A stretch of 64,000 bases of DNA from Sphingomonas sp. PsM26 (lineage in GTDB: Bacteria > Pseudomonadota > Alphaproteobacteria > Sphingomonadales > Sphingomonadaceae): assembly GCA_030433805.1 (NCBI GenBank), contig JARUXA010000006.1, positions 124,001 to 188,000 on the forward strand. The letters are read 5' to 3'. The notes beneath the pieces were generated by a model. It worked only from the letters and a program-made list of their open reading frames with translations. It ran no database searches and had not been told where the DNA came from. Below are positions 41,137-49,690 of this stretch, piece after piece. Each line of letters opens with the position of its first letter. Positions within the stretch are counted from its first letter, which is position 1. The translations under genes were made by a program, and so were the position numbers.

Positions 41137-41435
41137 AACTCGTCTTCTCGCGTCCTGCGGTCGATGACCTTCGCGAGATTGATCATTGGATCGCGTACGA
41201 CGATCCTTCCCGCGCAAAGACGTTCGTCCAGGAGTTACGGGCGACCTGCCGCGATCTGCTGGCGTTCCCGCAAGCCTATCCAATCGATCCGCGGTATCTG
41301 CCGATCGAAATCCATCGTCGTCCGTATGGCCGATACATCATCTTCTATCGTGTCGGTCGTGGCCGCGTGACGATCATCGGCATCGTCCATTCTGCCAGGG
41401 ACATCGGTCCGACCCTCGACCAACGATTGCGCTGA
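41133..41435 (+). CDS. ParE/RelE-fold toxin
   Basis: The toxin has 100 aa: LVFSRPAVDDLREIDHWIAY at the N-terminus, then RYLPIEIHRRPYGRYIIFYR and VGRGRVTIIGIVHSARD, matching the ParE/RelE superfamily. It starts at a TTG (41133) that overlaps the antitoxin stop (TTGA); no ATG is available nearby, so low translation may keep toxin below antitoxin. ParE relatives poison DNA gyrase; this has not been shown for this protein. The pair sits just before the NHEJ genes. Confidence 0.9.
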   Translation: MKLVFSRPAVDDLREIDHWIAYDDPSRAKTFVQELRATCRDLLAFPQAYPIDPRYLPIEIHRRPYGRYIIFYRVGRGRVTIIGIVHSARDIGPTLDQRLR

Positions 41436-41494
41436 CCGGAACATCTGCCCCGCCCGCGGATTGAATCGGTTTCGCAACGAAGGGACCGATCGCA

Positions 41495-42358
41495 ATGGCC
41501 GCACGCGCCTATTGGCAAGGACAGATCCGGCTGGCTTTGGTGTCGATTCCGGTCGAGATCTACAGCGCGACCAAATCGGGCGCGCAGGTCAGCTTCAAGC
41601 AAATCCATGAGCCGAGCGGCAAGCCGATCCATTACGACAAGGTCGTCACCGGGGTCGGCCCGGTCGACACCGACGAAATCATGAAGGGCTTCGAATACGA
41701 AAAGGGCTCCTACGTCCTGCTCGAACAGGACGAGATCGACGCGGTAAAGCTCGAATCGAAGAAGACGCTCGAACTCACGCAGTTCGTCGATGCGAGCGAG
41801 ATCGACGTACTCTATTACGAGAAGCCATATTTCGTGGTGCCCGCCGATGACCTTGCGGAGGAGGCGTTCATCGTGCTGCGCGAGGCGCTGCGGCGGACCA
41901 AGAAGGTCGGGCTAGGACAACTTGCGATGCGCGGGCGCGAATATGTCGTGAGCTTGAAGCCGTGCGGGCGCGGGATGGTGCTCGAGACGCTGCGCTATGC
42001 GGACGAGGTCAACAAGGCGCAGGGCTATTTCCGCGACATTCCTGATGATGAGCCCGACGCCGACCTGATGGATCTGGCCGAGGCGCTGATCGAGAAGAAG
42101 AGCGCGGCGTTTCATCCGCAGGATTTCCACGATCGCTATGTCGATGCGTTGCGTGACCTGATCGAGCGCAAGCGCAAGTCGAAGGGGCGCAAGATCATCG
42201 AGGAGAAGGACGACGACGCATCGGCCAAGGGATCGAACGTGGTCGATCTGATGGCGGCGCTGAAGAAGTCGATGGGGGCGAGCGGGGCGAAGGTCGAGGA
42301 CAAGTCTGCGGCGAAGAAGGCCCCCGCCAAGCGCGCACCGGCGAAGAAGCGTGCGTAA
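41495..42358 (+). CDS. ku: Ku DNA end-binding protein (bacterial NHEJ)
   Basis: The 287-aa homodimeric Ku binds double-strand ends and recruits LigD. The N-terminus ARAYWQGQIRLALVSIPVEI and the core FKQIHEPSGKPIHYDKVV and YEKGSYVLLEQDEIDAVKLE are family hallmarks. A Lys/Ala-rich C-terminal tail (KKAPAKRAPAKKRA) is present, as in many alphaproteobacterial Ku proteins. AAGGGA lies upstream of the ATG. ligD follows after a palindromic repeat. Confidence 0.96.
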   Translation: MAARAYWQGQIRLALVSIPVEIYSATKSGAQVSFKQIHEPSGKPIHYDKVVTGVGPVDTDEIMKGFEYEKGSYVLLEQDEIDAVKLESKKTLELTQFVDASEIDVLYYEKPYFVVPADDLAEEAFIVLREALRRTKKVGLGQLAMRGREYVVSLKPCGRGMVLETLRYADEVNKAQGYFRDIPDDEPDADLMDLAEALIEKKSAAFHPQDFHDRYVDALRDLIERKRKSKGRKIIEEKDDDASAKGSNVVDLMAALKKSMGASGAKVEDKSAAKKAPAKRAPAKKRA

Positions 42359-42371
42359 CGTGTGTCATTCT

Positions 42372-42476
42372 TCCCTCCCTGGAAGGGAGGGGGTAGGGGG
42401 TGGGTCGGCCCGCGGTGGAACGGGTCGCCTCTTTCAGAGCGACCCACCCCCAACCCCTCCCTTCCAGGGAGGGGAG
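42372..42476. repeat. Paired-palindrome repeat, family E, copy 2; carries the ligD ribosome-binding site
   Basis: The arms are TCCCTCCCTGGAAGGGAGGG followed by GGTAGGGGGTGGGTCG, and CGACCCACCCCC then CCTCCCTTCCAGGGAGGGGAG. The ligD ATG (42482) lies five bases after the GGGAGGGGAG of the right arm, which serves as its ribosome-binding site. The arrangement copies that at sufD. Confidence 0.85.
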
Positions 42477-42481
42477 TAGAA

Positions 42482-45016
42482 ATGCCCCTTGATCCGCTCG
42501 AGAAATACAACGCCAAGCGCGACTTCGCCAAAACCGCGGAGCCCGCCGGGACGCTCGCGCCCGGAAACGGCAACCGCTTCATCGTGCAGAAGCACGACGC
42601 CAGCCGCCTCCACTGGGACTTCCGGATCGAGGTCGACGGCGTGCTCAAGAGCTGGGCGGTGACGCGGGGCCCCAGCATCGATCCCGACCAGAAGCGGCTT
42701 GCGGTCAGGACCGAGGATCATCCGATGTCCTATGCCGAGTTCGAGGGGACGATTCCCAAGGGCGAATATGGCGGCGGCACGGTGATGCTGTGGGACAGCG
42801 GCACCTGGTCACCGATCAAGGGCAAGAGCGCGAAGGATCTCGAGCACGGCCACCTCCACTTCGTCCTCAATGGCGAACGGATGAAGGGCGAGTGGATGCT
42901 GATCCGGCTAAAGCCGCGCGGCAAGGAGAAGGGCGAGAACTGGCTGCTCCGCAAGGTCGGCGATGCCGAGGCGGGCGGGACCGACGTACTGGTCGAGACC
43001 GCGCTGACGAGTGTTTCGACCGGGCGGACGATGGTAGAGATCGCCGAGGGGAAGCCGTCCAAATCCTCCCCGGCACGGGGAGGGGGACCATCTGCTCCTT
43101 CAGCAGATGGTGGAGGGGGCGGGAAGGCAGCGTCGCGCTCGGGGAAGGCCCCCTCCACCACCCGGCTGAAGAAGCCGGGCGGTCCCCCTCCCCGTGCCGG
43201 GGAGGAATTGAAGTTCCAAGAGCTGCAACTTTGCACCTTGGTCGACTCGGTTCCGGCGGGGAACCAGTGGCTGCATGAGGTCAAATACGACGGCTATCGT
43301 GCGCTGATCGCCGTCGCCAAAGGCAAGGCCAAGGTGTTCACCCGCTCCGGCCTCGACTGGACCGACAAGTTCCAGAAGATAGCGGATGCCGCCGCCAGGC
43401 TCCCCGTCGACACTGCGCTGCTCGACGGCGAGATCGTCGCGTTCAAGGACGGCAAGCCGGATTTCTCGACCTTGAAGAACGCGATCTCGGCGGGCGGCGA
43501 TATGACCTTCTTCGCGTTCGATCTGCTGAGCATAGACGGCGAGGACCTCACCGCACTCGCTAACAGCGCGCGGAAGGACCGGCTTCAGCCGCTGATCGAT
43601 GGCAAAGACGCGCGGATCCAATATTCGGATCATGTCATCGGGCAGGGCGAGGCGCTGTTCGAGACGATGTGTCGCGAAGGCTATGAAGGCGTCGTGTCGA
43701 AACGCGCGGACGCGCCGTATCGCGGCAAGCGCACGCAGGCGTGGCTCAAGATCAAATGCATCCAGCGGCAAGAGTTCGTCATCGTCGGCTGGACCCCGAG
43801 CGCCAAGGCGCGCGGGTTCGCGTCGTTGCTGCTGGGCGTCAACGGTCCGGACGGGATGGTCTATGCGGGCAAGGTCGGCACCGGCTTCGATACCGCGACG
43901 ATGCTCGACCTGCGCGAGCGGCTGGAAAAGATCGAGCGCAAGACCCCGACGGTCGAGGCCCCGCGCGCGGCGGTGAAGGGCGCGCATTGGGTCACTCCCA
44001 AGCTCGTCGCCGAGGTCGCCTTCGCCGAGACGACGCCCGACGGCGTGCTGCGCCATTCGAGCTTCCTGGGGCTACGCGAGGACAAGAAGGCATCCGAAGT
44101 CGTCGCGGAAAAGCCCGTCGAAACCCCCGTCGAAACCGGCGAAGTCCCCAAGACCAACGTCAAGGTCAGCAACCGTGACCGCGTGATCTTCCCCGAATCG
44201 AACGTCACCAAGGGGCAGCTCGCGGATTATTACGCCAAGGTCGCGGGCATTATGCTGCCCTTCGCGGGCAACCGGCCGATCAGCCTCGTTCGCTGTCCGC
44301 AGGGTCGCGCGAAACAATGCTTTTTCCAGAAGCATGACGCGGGCAGCTTCAAGGAGGATCAGGTCCACAAGGTGCCGATCCTCGAGAAGGACGGGACGAC
44401 CGAGGAATATCTCTACGTCGACGATGCCGATGGACTGGTCGCCTGCGTCCAGATGGGGACGATCGAATTCCACGGCTGGGGATCGTCGATCGCCACGCTC
44501 GAAAAGCCCGACCGGCTGGTGTTCGACCTCGACCCCGATGAGGATCTGGGGTTCGACGTGGTCAAGAAGGCCGCCGAAGATTTGAAGGAGCATCTCGCCG
44601 AACTCGGGCTGGTCAGCTTCGCGCTCCTTTCGGGGGGCAAGGGCGTCCATGTCGTCGTGCCGCTGACGCCCGAGGCCGAATGGCCCGCGGTCAAGGACTT
44701 TGCGGAACGCTTCGCGCGGGCGCTGGGCGAGGCGGAGCCCGCGCGCTTCGTCGCGACCATGTCCAAGGCGAAGCGGAAGGGACGGATCTTCATCGACTGG
44801 CTGCGCAATCAGCGCGGCGCGACTGCGGTGATGCCCTATGTCGCACGCGCCCGGGCCGGGGCGCCGGTGGCGGCGCCTGTTTCGTGGACCGAATTACGGG
44901 GTCTGGATCGCGCGAACCGTTGGAGCGTTGGGGATGCGGACGAACTGATCGTCCGCGCGGCCTCCCCCGATCTTGCTGGCTGGGGAATTGCGAATCAGGT
45001 TCTTCCCGATCTTTGA
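42482..45016 (+). CDS. ligD: NHEJ DNA ligase/polymerase/phosphoesterase LigD
   Basis: This 844-aa multifunctional repair enzyme has three domains in order. A 3'-phosphoesterase (about residues 35-190) holds FIVQKHDASRLHWDFRIEVD. The ATP-dependent ligase (about 250-540) has its nucleotidyl lysine in HEVKYDGYRALI near 268 and LLDGEIVAF. A primase-polymerase (about 560-844) has VFDLDPDEDL as metal site. The linker between the first two (about 195-242) is Gly/Pro/Ser-rich and is encoded by a palindromic repeat pair. The start at 42482 (MPLDPLEKYNAKRDFAKTAE) fits the family. It works with the adjacent ku. Confidence 0.96.
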   Translation: MPLDPLEKYNAKRDFAKTAEPAGTLAPGNGNRFIVQKHDASRLHWDFRIEVDGVLKSWAVTRGPSIDPDQKRLAVRTEDHPMSYAEFEGTIPKGEYGGGTVMLWDSGTWSPIKGKSAKDLEHGHLHFVLNGERMKGEWMLIRLKPRGKEKGENWLLRKVGDAEAGGTDVLVETALTSVSTGRTMVEIAEGKPSKSSPARGGGPSAPSADGGGGGKAASRSGKAPSTTRLKKPGGPPPRAGEELKFQELQLCTLVDSVPAGNQWLHEVKYDGYRALIAVAKGKAKVFTRSGLDWTDKFQKIADAAARLPVDTALLDGEIVAFKDGKPDFSTLKNAISAGGDMTFFAFDLLSIDGEDLTALANSARKDRLQPLIDGKDARIQYSDHVIGQGEALFETMCREGYEGVVSKRADAPYRGKRTQAWLKIKCIQRQEFVIVGWTPSAKARGFASLLLGVNGPDGMVYAGKVGTGFDTATMLDLRERLEKIERKTPTVEAPRAAVKGAHWVTPKLVAEVAFAETTPDGVLRHSSFLGLREDKKASEVVAEKPVETPVETGEVPKTNVKVSNRDRVIFPESNVTKGQLADYYAKVAGIMLPFAGNRPISLVRCPQGRAKQCFFQKHDAGSFKEDQVHKVPILEKDGTTEEYLYVDDADGLVACVQMGTIEFHGWGSSIATLEKPDRLVFDLDPDEDLGFDVVKKAAEDLKEHLAELGLVSFALLSGGKGVHVVVPLTPEAEWPAVKDFAERFARALGEAEPARFVATMSKAKRKGRIFIDWLRNQRGATAVMPYVARARAGAPVAAPVSWTELRGLDRANRWSVGDADELIVRAASPDLAGWGIANQVLPDL
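43064..43206. repeat. Inverted pair of repeat units inside the ligD reading frame
   Basis: The left arm begins TCCTCCCCGGCACGGGGAGG and the right arm ends CCTCCCCGTGCCGGGGAGGA. The first 26 bp match exactly in inverted orientation. Each unit also has a small inner hairpin (ATCTGC..GCAGAT and CCCGGC..GCCGGG) and GGTGGAGGGGGC. The pair stays open in the ligD frame and encodes linker residues about 195-242. Confidence 0.85.
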
Positions 45017-45175
45017 TTGGCGTGTTGCACATGCGAGGGACTTGTGGCCAAGTCCTCCGGGGATCAAAGGGGCCCGAGTGATCGTCACGCCATTCTTCTG
45101 CCGTTCTCCTGCATCGGCGGGCGCGCTTCGACGGGCGTCGGGGCGTGTGCCCGCGTCCGGGTCACCGCTCGCCCC

Positions 45176-45264
45176 GTGTTCCTGCGGAGGCAGGAACCCA
45201 GAGCCAAGCAAAACAACCACGGTTGGCGCGTGCAACCCCTGGGCTTCTGCCTTCGCAGGAGCAC
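45176..45264. repeat. Paired-palindrome repeat, family B, copy 2
   Basis: The arms are GTGTTCCTGCGGAGGCAGGA with ACCCAGAGCC, and CCTGGGCTTCTGCCTTCGCA with GGAGCAC. It lies in the 291-bp gap between ligD and the ATP-grasp gene, which holds no other recognised element. Confidence 0.85.
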
Positions 45265-45307
45265 GGCAAGCATTTGGGCATGGTCTCCCACAAGGCCGGG
45301 CGAACTG

Positions 45308-47785
45308 ATGGCAACCGCCCCAGCCTCCTCGCTGCTCGACGCCGGAACGCACGCCGCGCGCTGGATCGCCGAATATCGCGCGCGCGCGACATCGGGCGAT
45401 GTGCTGTGCGCGCAGCCCGATTCCGCGTGGAGCGGGATGTTCGAGGAACTCGCCGCCATCGCGGGCGACGATCTCGGCCAGGCGCGCGACCGGGTGCAGC
45501 GCCATGCCGAAGATATCGGCACGGGCTTCCGCATCATCGGCGAAAGCGAGGAACGGCCGTGGCCGCTTTCCCCGGTGCCGCTGCTGATCGATCATGACGA
45601 ATGGCGGCATATCGAGGCGGGGATCGTCCAGCGTGCCGATCTGCTCGAATCGATCACTGCGGACCTTTACGGCGACGCCAGCCTCGTCACGCGCGGGCTT
45701 CTGCCCGCCGCGCTGGTCGGCGGTTCACCGCATTTTCTGCGCCCGATGGCAGGGCTGGTCCCGCCGGGCGGGCATCACCTGCATTTCGTCGCGATCGATC
45801 TGGGGCGTGGACCGACGGGTGAATGGCGCGTGCTGGCGGATCATCTGCGCGCGCCCGCGGGCGCTGGCTATGCGCTCGAGAACCGGCTCGCGATCGCGCG
45901 GACGCTCGGCGGATTGCAGGCGCGGCTCAACGTCCAGCGGCACGCGCCGTTCTTCGCCGCCTTCCGCGACGGGCTAGCGGCGGCATGTCGCCGAGTCGAG
46001 CCGCGGATCGGGCTGCTGACGCCGGGGCGGTATAGCGCGAGCTATGCCGAACAGGCGCATCTCGCGCGTTATCTCGGGTTCCTGCTGGTCGAGGGCGCGG
46101 ATCTCGCGGCGCTTGAGGACAAGCTCTACGTCCGCACGATCGGCGGGCTCAAACGCGTCGATGCGCTGTGGAACCGGGTCGACCCGCGGTTGCTCGATCC
46201 GCTTGCGTTCGATTCGCATTCGCGGATCGGGGTCGCGGGGCTGATCGATGCGGCGGCGGCGGGAAATCTCGTCATTGCCAACGCCCCCGGTGCGGGTGTG
46301 CTCGAATCGCCCGCGTTCGGCGCATTTCTGCCGCGGATCGCCGCGCGCGAGACCGGGCGCGACCTGATCCTCCCCAATATCGCGACCTGGTGGTGCGGGC
46401 AGGATGCCGCGCGCGCCTGCGTGACCGAGGATTTCGATACGATGCTGATCGGCTCGGCGTTCGGGGTCGCGCCGCTCGGCTTGCCCGATGGGATTGCCCG
46501 ACCGGGGTCGGAGATCACCGGCCCCGAACGCGCCGCGCTGCTCGCGGATATGGAACGGCGCCCGCAGGATTATGTCGGGCAGGAAATCGTCCGCCTGTCG
46601 ACCATGCCGGTGGTCACCGACAGCGGGCTGGCTGCGCGCCCGTTCACGGTGCGCGTCTTTGCCGCGCGCGGCGGGGATGGCGGCTGGACGGTACTGCCCG
46701 GCGGATTCGCGCGGATCGCGGAACATCCCGACCCGCGTGCGTCGGTGATGGGGCAGGGGACATGGTCCGCCGACGTGGTCGTCCACGGGGGGGAGACGGT
46801 GCCGCCGGTATCGTTGCTGCAACCCACTGATACGATCCATGTGCGGCGCAATCCGGGGACGCTGCCGAGCCGCGTCGCGGACAATTTCTTCTGGCTCGGG
46901 CGCTATCTCGAACGCGGTGAGGCGTTGCTCGGGATTATCCGCGTGATGCTGGGCAATTCGATCGACGCCGATGCGGGGGCTGCGTTGGGGGCGGAAACGG
47001 TCGGCGGGCTGGTGTCGCTGGTCGTCAACGGCGGTGGCGCACCGCAGCCCGCGACGCTGCGCCGGGCGGACCTGTCTGCGTTCGCGCGCACCGCGCTTGA
47101 GGATGGCGACTGGCACAGCGTTCGCACGATCAACCGGCTCGCGCGCGGGATCGGGCAGGGGTCGCGCGACCGACTTGCCGCCGACGTGATCCGCTTGCTC
47201 GACGCGCCCTTCCCGAGCCGGGGCGGAATGCTCGACCGTGCGGGGTCGCTCCAGCGGCGCTATGCCGCGCTGTCGGGGCTGTCCGCCGAGCATATGGGGC
47301 GCACCGCATCGTGGCGGTTCCACGATCTCGGGCGGCGGCTCGAACGGGCGACGGGCATGACGCGCGCGGTCCGTGCGTTCGGACTGGCGCGCGCGAGCGG
47401 GGACGATCTGTCGACGCTGCTCGATCTTGCCGACAGCCAGATCAGCTATCGCCAGCGCTATCTGACGGGGCTCGCGCGCGTGCCGGTGGTGGACCTGGTC
47501 GCGCTCGACCCCAACAACCCGCGCTCGCTGGCGTATCAGATCGTGCGGATTTGCGAGCATCTCGGGCAATTGCCGGTGCTGGAAGACGACGGGATGGAAG
47601 AACCGCAACAGGCGCAGGGCACCGTGTTGCAGGCGATCATCACGACCGCGACCGCGGCCGCGCTCGATGACGATATCCTAGGCGATGTCGAGCGGCGGCT
47701 GTTCCAATTGTCCGAGGCGATCGCGCGGCGGTATTTCCTGCAAGGCGCGGAGCCGCTGCGCGCGGCGGGGATGGTACTCGCGTGA
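45308..47785 (+). CDS. Circularly permuted ATP-grasp protein fused to an alpha-E domain
   Basis: In this 825-aa protein, residues 1 to about 505 are the type 2 circularly permuted ATP-grasp (DUF404/DUF407) domain: AEDIGTGFRIIGESEERPWP, ALENRLAIARTLGG and YVGQEIVRLSTMPVV. From about 515 an alpha-E helical domain follows (RVADNFFWLGRYLERGEALL onward to AIARRYFLQGA). The family is predicted from gene context to make peptide-like bonds with a partner transglutaminase-fold protein; no product has been shown. Here both halves are in one chain. The next gene starts inside its stop codon. Confidence 0.88.
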   Translation: MATAPASSLLDAGTHAARWIAEYRARATSGDVLCAQPDSAWSGMFEELAAIAGDDLGQARDRVQRHAEDIGTGFRIIGESEERPWPLSPVPLLIDHDEWRHIEAGIVQRADLLESITADLYGDASLVTRGLLPAALVGGSPHFLRPMAGLVPPGGHHLHFVAIDLGRGPTGEWRVLADHLRAPAGAGYALENRLAIARTLGGLQARLNVQRHAPFFAAFRDGLAAACRRVEPRIGLLTPGRYSASYAEQAHLARYLGFLLVEGADLAALEDKLYVRTIGGLKRVDALWNRVDPRLLDPLAFDSHSRIGVAGLIDAAAAGNLVIANAPGAGVLESPAFGAFLPRIAARETGRDLILPNIATWWCGQDAARACVTEDFDTMLIGSAFGVAPLGLPDGIARPGSEITGPERAALLADMERRPQDYVGQEIVRLSTMPVVTDSGLAARPFTVRVFAARGGDGGWTVLPGGFARIAEHPDPRASVMGQGTWSADVVVHGGETVPPVSLLQPTDTIHVRRNPGTLPSRVADNFFWLGRYLERGEALLGIIRVMLGNSIDADAGAALGAETVGGLVSLVVNGGGAPQPATLRRADLSAFARTALEDGDWHSVRTINRLARGIGQGSRDRLAADVIRLLDAPFPSRGGMLDRAGSLQRRYAALSGLSAEHMGRTASWRFHDLGRRLERATGMTRAVRAFGLARASGDDLSTLLDLADSQISYRQRYLTGLARVPVVDLVALDPNNPRSLAYQIVRICEHLGQLPVLEDDGMEEPQQAQGTVLQAIITTATAAALDDDILGDVERRLFQLSEAIARRYFLQGAEPLRAAGMVLA

Positions 47786-48672
47786 TCTACGACATTCGCC
47801 ACATCACGCGGTTCGACTATGGCGGGAACGTCAAGTTCGCGCGGTGCAACCTCCGGCTTAAGCCGATCCACTGGTCGGGGCAGACGCTGCTCGATTACGA
47901 CCTGCGCATTTCCCCCGCGGGCCGCATTGCCCCCGCGCGCGCCGAAGCGGGGCTCGCCAACGTCGTCCGGCTGGTGGTCGACGAGCCCGTGCGGCATCTG
48001 GTGATCGAGAGCATCTCGCGGATCGACATCGACCGCCCGATCCCGATGCCGTCGGACGGGTCACCCCGGCTGCACGATATCGCCGCAGCGGCGCGCGCCA
48101 GCCGCGATGCGTCGCCGGCGGGGCCCGCAAGCTATCTCTTCCCCTCGCCATTGATCCCGCTCGACCGGGACATTGCGGACTATTGCGCGATCGATCTCGA
48201 CCCCGATCGCCCAGCGCTCGACGCCGCGATCGCGCTTGCGCAGCGCATCCAGAACGACTTCGCGTTCGATCCGCATGCGACACTGGTCGACACGCCCCCG
48301 CACGAGGCGTTCGTCAAGCGCGGCGGCGTTTGCCAGGATTTCGCGCAGATCATGATCACGGGGTTGCGCGCGGCGGGGCTGCCCGCGGCCTATGCCTCGG
48401 GCTATATCCGCACGCTCCCGCCTCCGGGCCAGCCACGACTGGTCGGCGCGGATGCGACGCATGCCTGGGTATTGTTGTGGTGTGGCGCGGAGCTCGGCTG
48501 GGTTGGGGTCGATCCGACCAACGGGATCTGGATGGCGGGCGACCACATCGTCATGGCGATCGGACGCGATTACGGTGAGATCGCACCGATCGATGGCGTC
48601 GTGCTCGGGTCGAGCGCGCAGAAGATGGATGTCAGCGTCGACGTCGCACCTGTGCTAGAAGCTGCCGTCTGA
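47782..48672 (+). CDS. Transglutaminase-like cysteine protease-fold protein
   Basis: The protein has 296 aa. The N-terminal beta domain (YDIRHITRFDYGGNVKFARC) is followed by the transglutaminase core with Cys in GGVCQDFAQIM (about residue 183), His in DATHAWVLLW (about 226) and Asp in GVDPTNG (about 244), a complete triad. It starts at a GTG overlapping the ATP-grasp stop. Its family travels with ATP-grasp/alpha-E genes and may process or cleave their product. Confidence 0.9.
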   Translation: MIYDIRHITRFDYGGNVKFARCNLRLKPIHWSGQTLLDYDLRISPAGRIAPARAEAGLANVVRLVVDEPVRHLVIESISRIDIDRPIPMPSDGSPRLHDIAAAARASRDASPAGPASYLFPSPLIPLDRDIADYCAIDLDPDRPALDAAIALAQRIQNDFAFDPHATLVDTPPHEAFVKRGGVCQDFAQIMITGLRAAGLPAAYASGYIRTLPPPGQPRLVGADATHAWVLLWCGAELGWVGVDPTNGIWMAGDHIVMAIGRDYGEIAPIDGVVLGSSAQKMDVSVDVAPVLEAAV

Positions 48673-48745
48673 GATTTGCGGCCGGTATTTGCGCTGGGCG
48701 TAATGACTCCCCAACTATGGGGAAAGACCAACACCGGGGATAGAA

Positions 48746-49684
48746 GTGGCCGATCCGTACACGACATTGGGCGTCGAACGCACCGCCAGCGAAGCGGACA
48801 TCAAGAAGGCGTATCGCAAGCTCGCCAAGGAGCTCCATCCCGACCGCAACAAGGACAATCCCAAGGCCAGCGACCGCTTCGGCAAGGTGACGCAAGCCTA
48901 TGATATCCTGAACGACAAGGACAAGCGCGCGCGCTTCGACCGCGGCGAGATCGACGGTGAGGGCAACCCCGCGTCGCCGTTCGGTTTCGGTGGTCCGGGC
49001 GGCGGGGGCGGCGGGTTCCGCCCTGGGCCGGGCGGGCAGGGGTTCCAGGCGGACGGCCCCGACCTCAGCGACATCTTCGAGGGCATGTTCTCAGGCGGCG
49101 GGCGCGGTGGCGGATTCTCGGGCGGGTTCGGCGGCTTCGGTCGAGGGCGCGAGCAGCCCAAGGGCGCGAACGTCCTCTACAAGCTCGACGTGTCGTTCGC
49201 AGATGCCGCCGCCGCCAAGCCGCAGCGGATCACGCTCGCGGACGGCAAGACGATCGACCTCAAGATTCCGGCGGGACTCGAAAGCGGCGCGCAGATGCGG
49301 CTTGCGGGCAAGGGACAGCCGGGCCCGGGGGGCAATGGCGACGGGATCGTCACGATCGAGATCCAGCCGCACCGCTTCTTTGAACGCGATGGCGACAACG
49401 TCCTCCTCGACCTGCCGATCAGCCTGTCGGAAGCGGTGCTGGGCGCGAGCGTCCGCGTGCCTACCGTCGAAGGCGCGGTGATGCTGACGGTCCCCAAGGG
49501 CTCTTCCTCGGGCAAGATGCTGCGGCTGCGTGGGCGGGGATTTCACCGCAAGGATGGCACGCGCGGAGACCAGCTGGTGACGCTGATGGTCGACCTGCCG
49601 GTCGGCGACGACGCGTTGATCGAGTTCGTACAAGGCTGGAAAGACCGCGACTTAGGGAACCCTCGGGGTGATATGGGCGTCTAA
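48746..49684 (+). CDS. DnaJ-like co-chaperone (CbpA-type, no zinc finger)
   Basis: This 312-aa protein has a J domain at residues 1-70 with LHPDRN, a Gly/Phe-rich linker (about 75-135) and two C-terminal substrate-binding beta domains (LKIPAGLESGAQMRLAGKGQ, VPKGSSSGKMLRLRGRGF). The CxxCxGxG zinc repeats of DnaJ are absent, as in CbpA/DjlA-type proteins. It starts at GTG (48746) after GGGGA. It would stimulate an Hsp70 ATPase. Four genes follow closely on the same strand. Confidence 0.9.
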   Translation: MADPYTTLGVERTASEADIKKAYRKLAKELHPDRNKDNPKASDRFGKVTQAYDILNDKDKRARFDRGEIDGEGNPASPFGFGGPGGGGGGFRPGPGGQGFQADGPDLSDIFEGMFSGGGRGGGFSGGFGGFGRGREQPKGANVLYKLDVSFADAAAAKPQRITLADGKTIDLKIPAGLESGAQMRLAGKGQPGPGGNGDGIVTIEIQPHRFFERDGDNVLLDLPISLSEAVLGASVRVPTVEGAVMLTVPKGSSSGKMLRLRGRGFHRKDGTRGDQLVTLMVDLPVGDDALIEFVQGWKDRDLGNPRGDMGV

Positions 49685-49690
49685 CGCCGA

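Noticed and set aside
43064..43206. Frameshift or assembly error in ligD
   Set aside because: The frame continues correctly into intact ligase and polymerase domains, and the insert is a clean inverted repeat pair.
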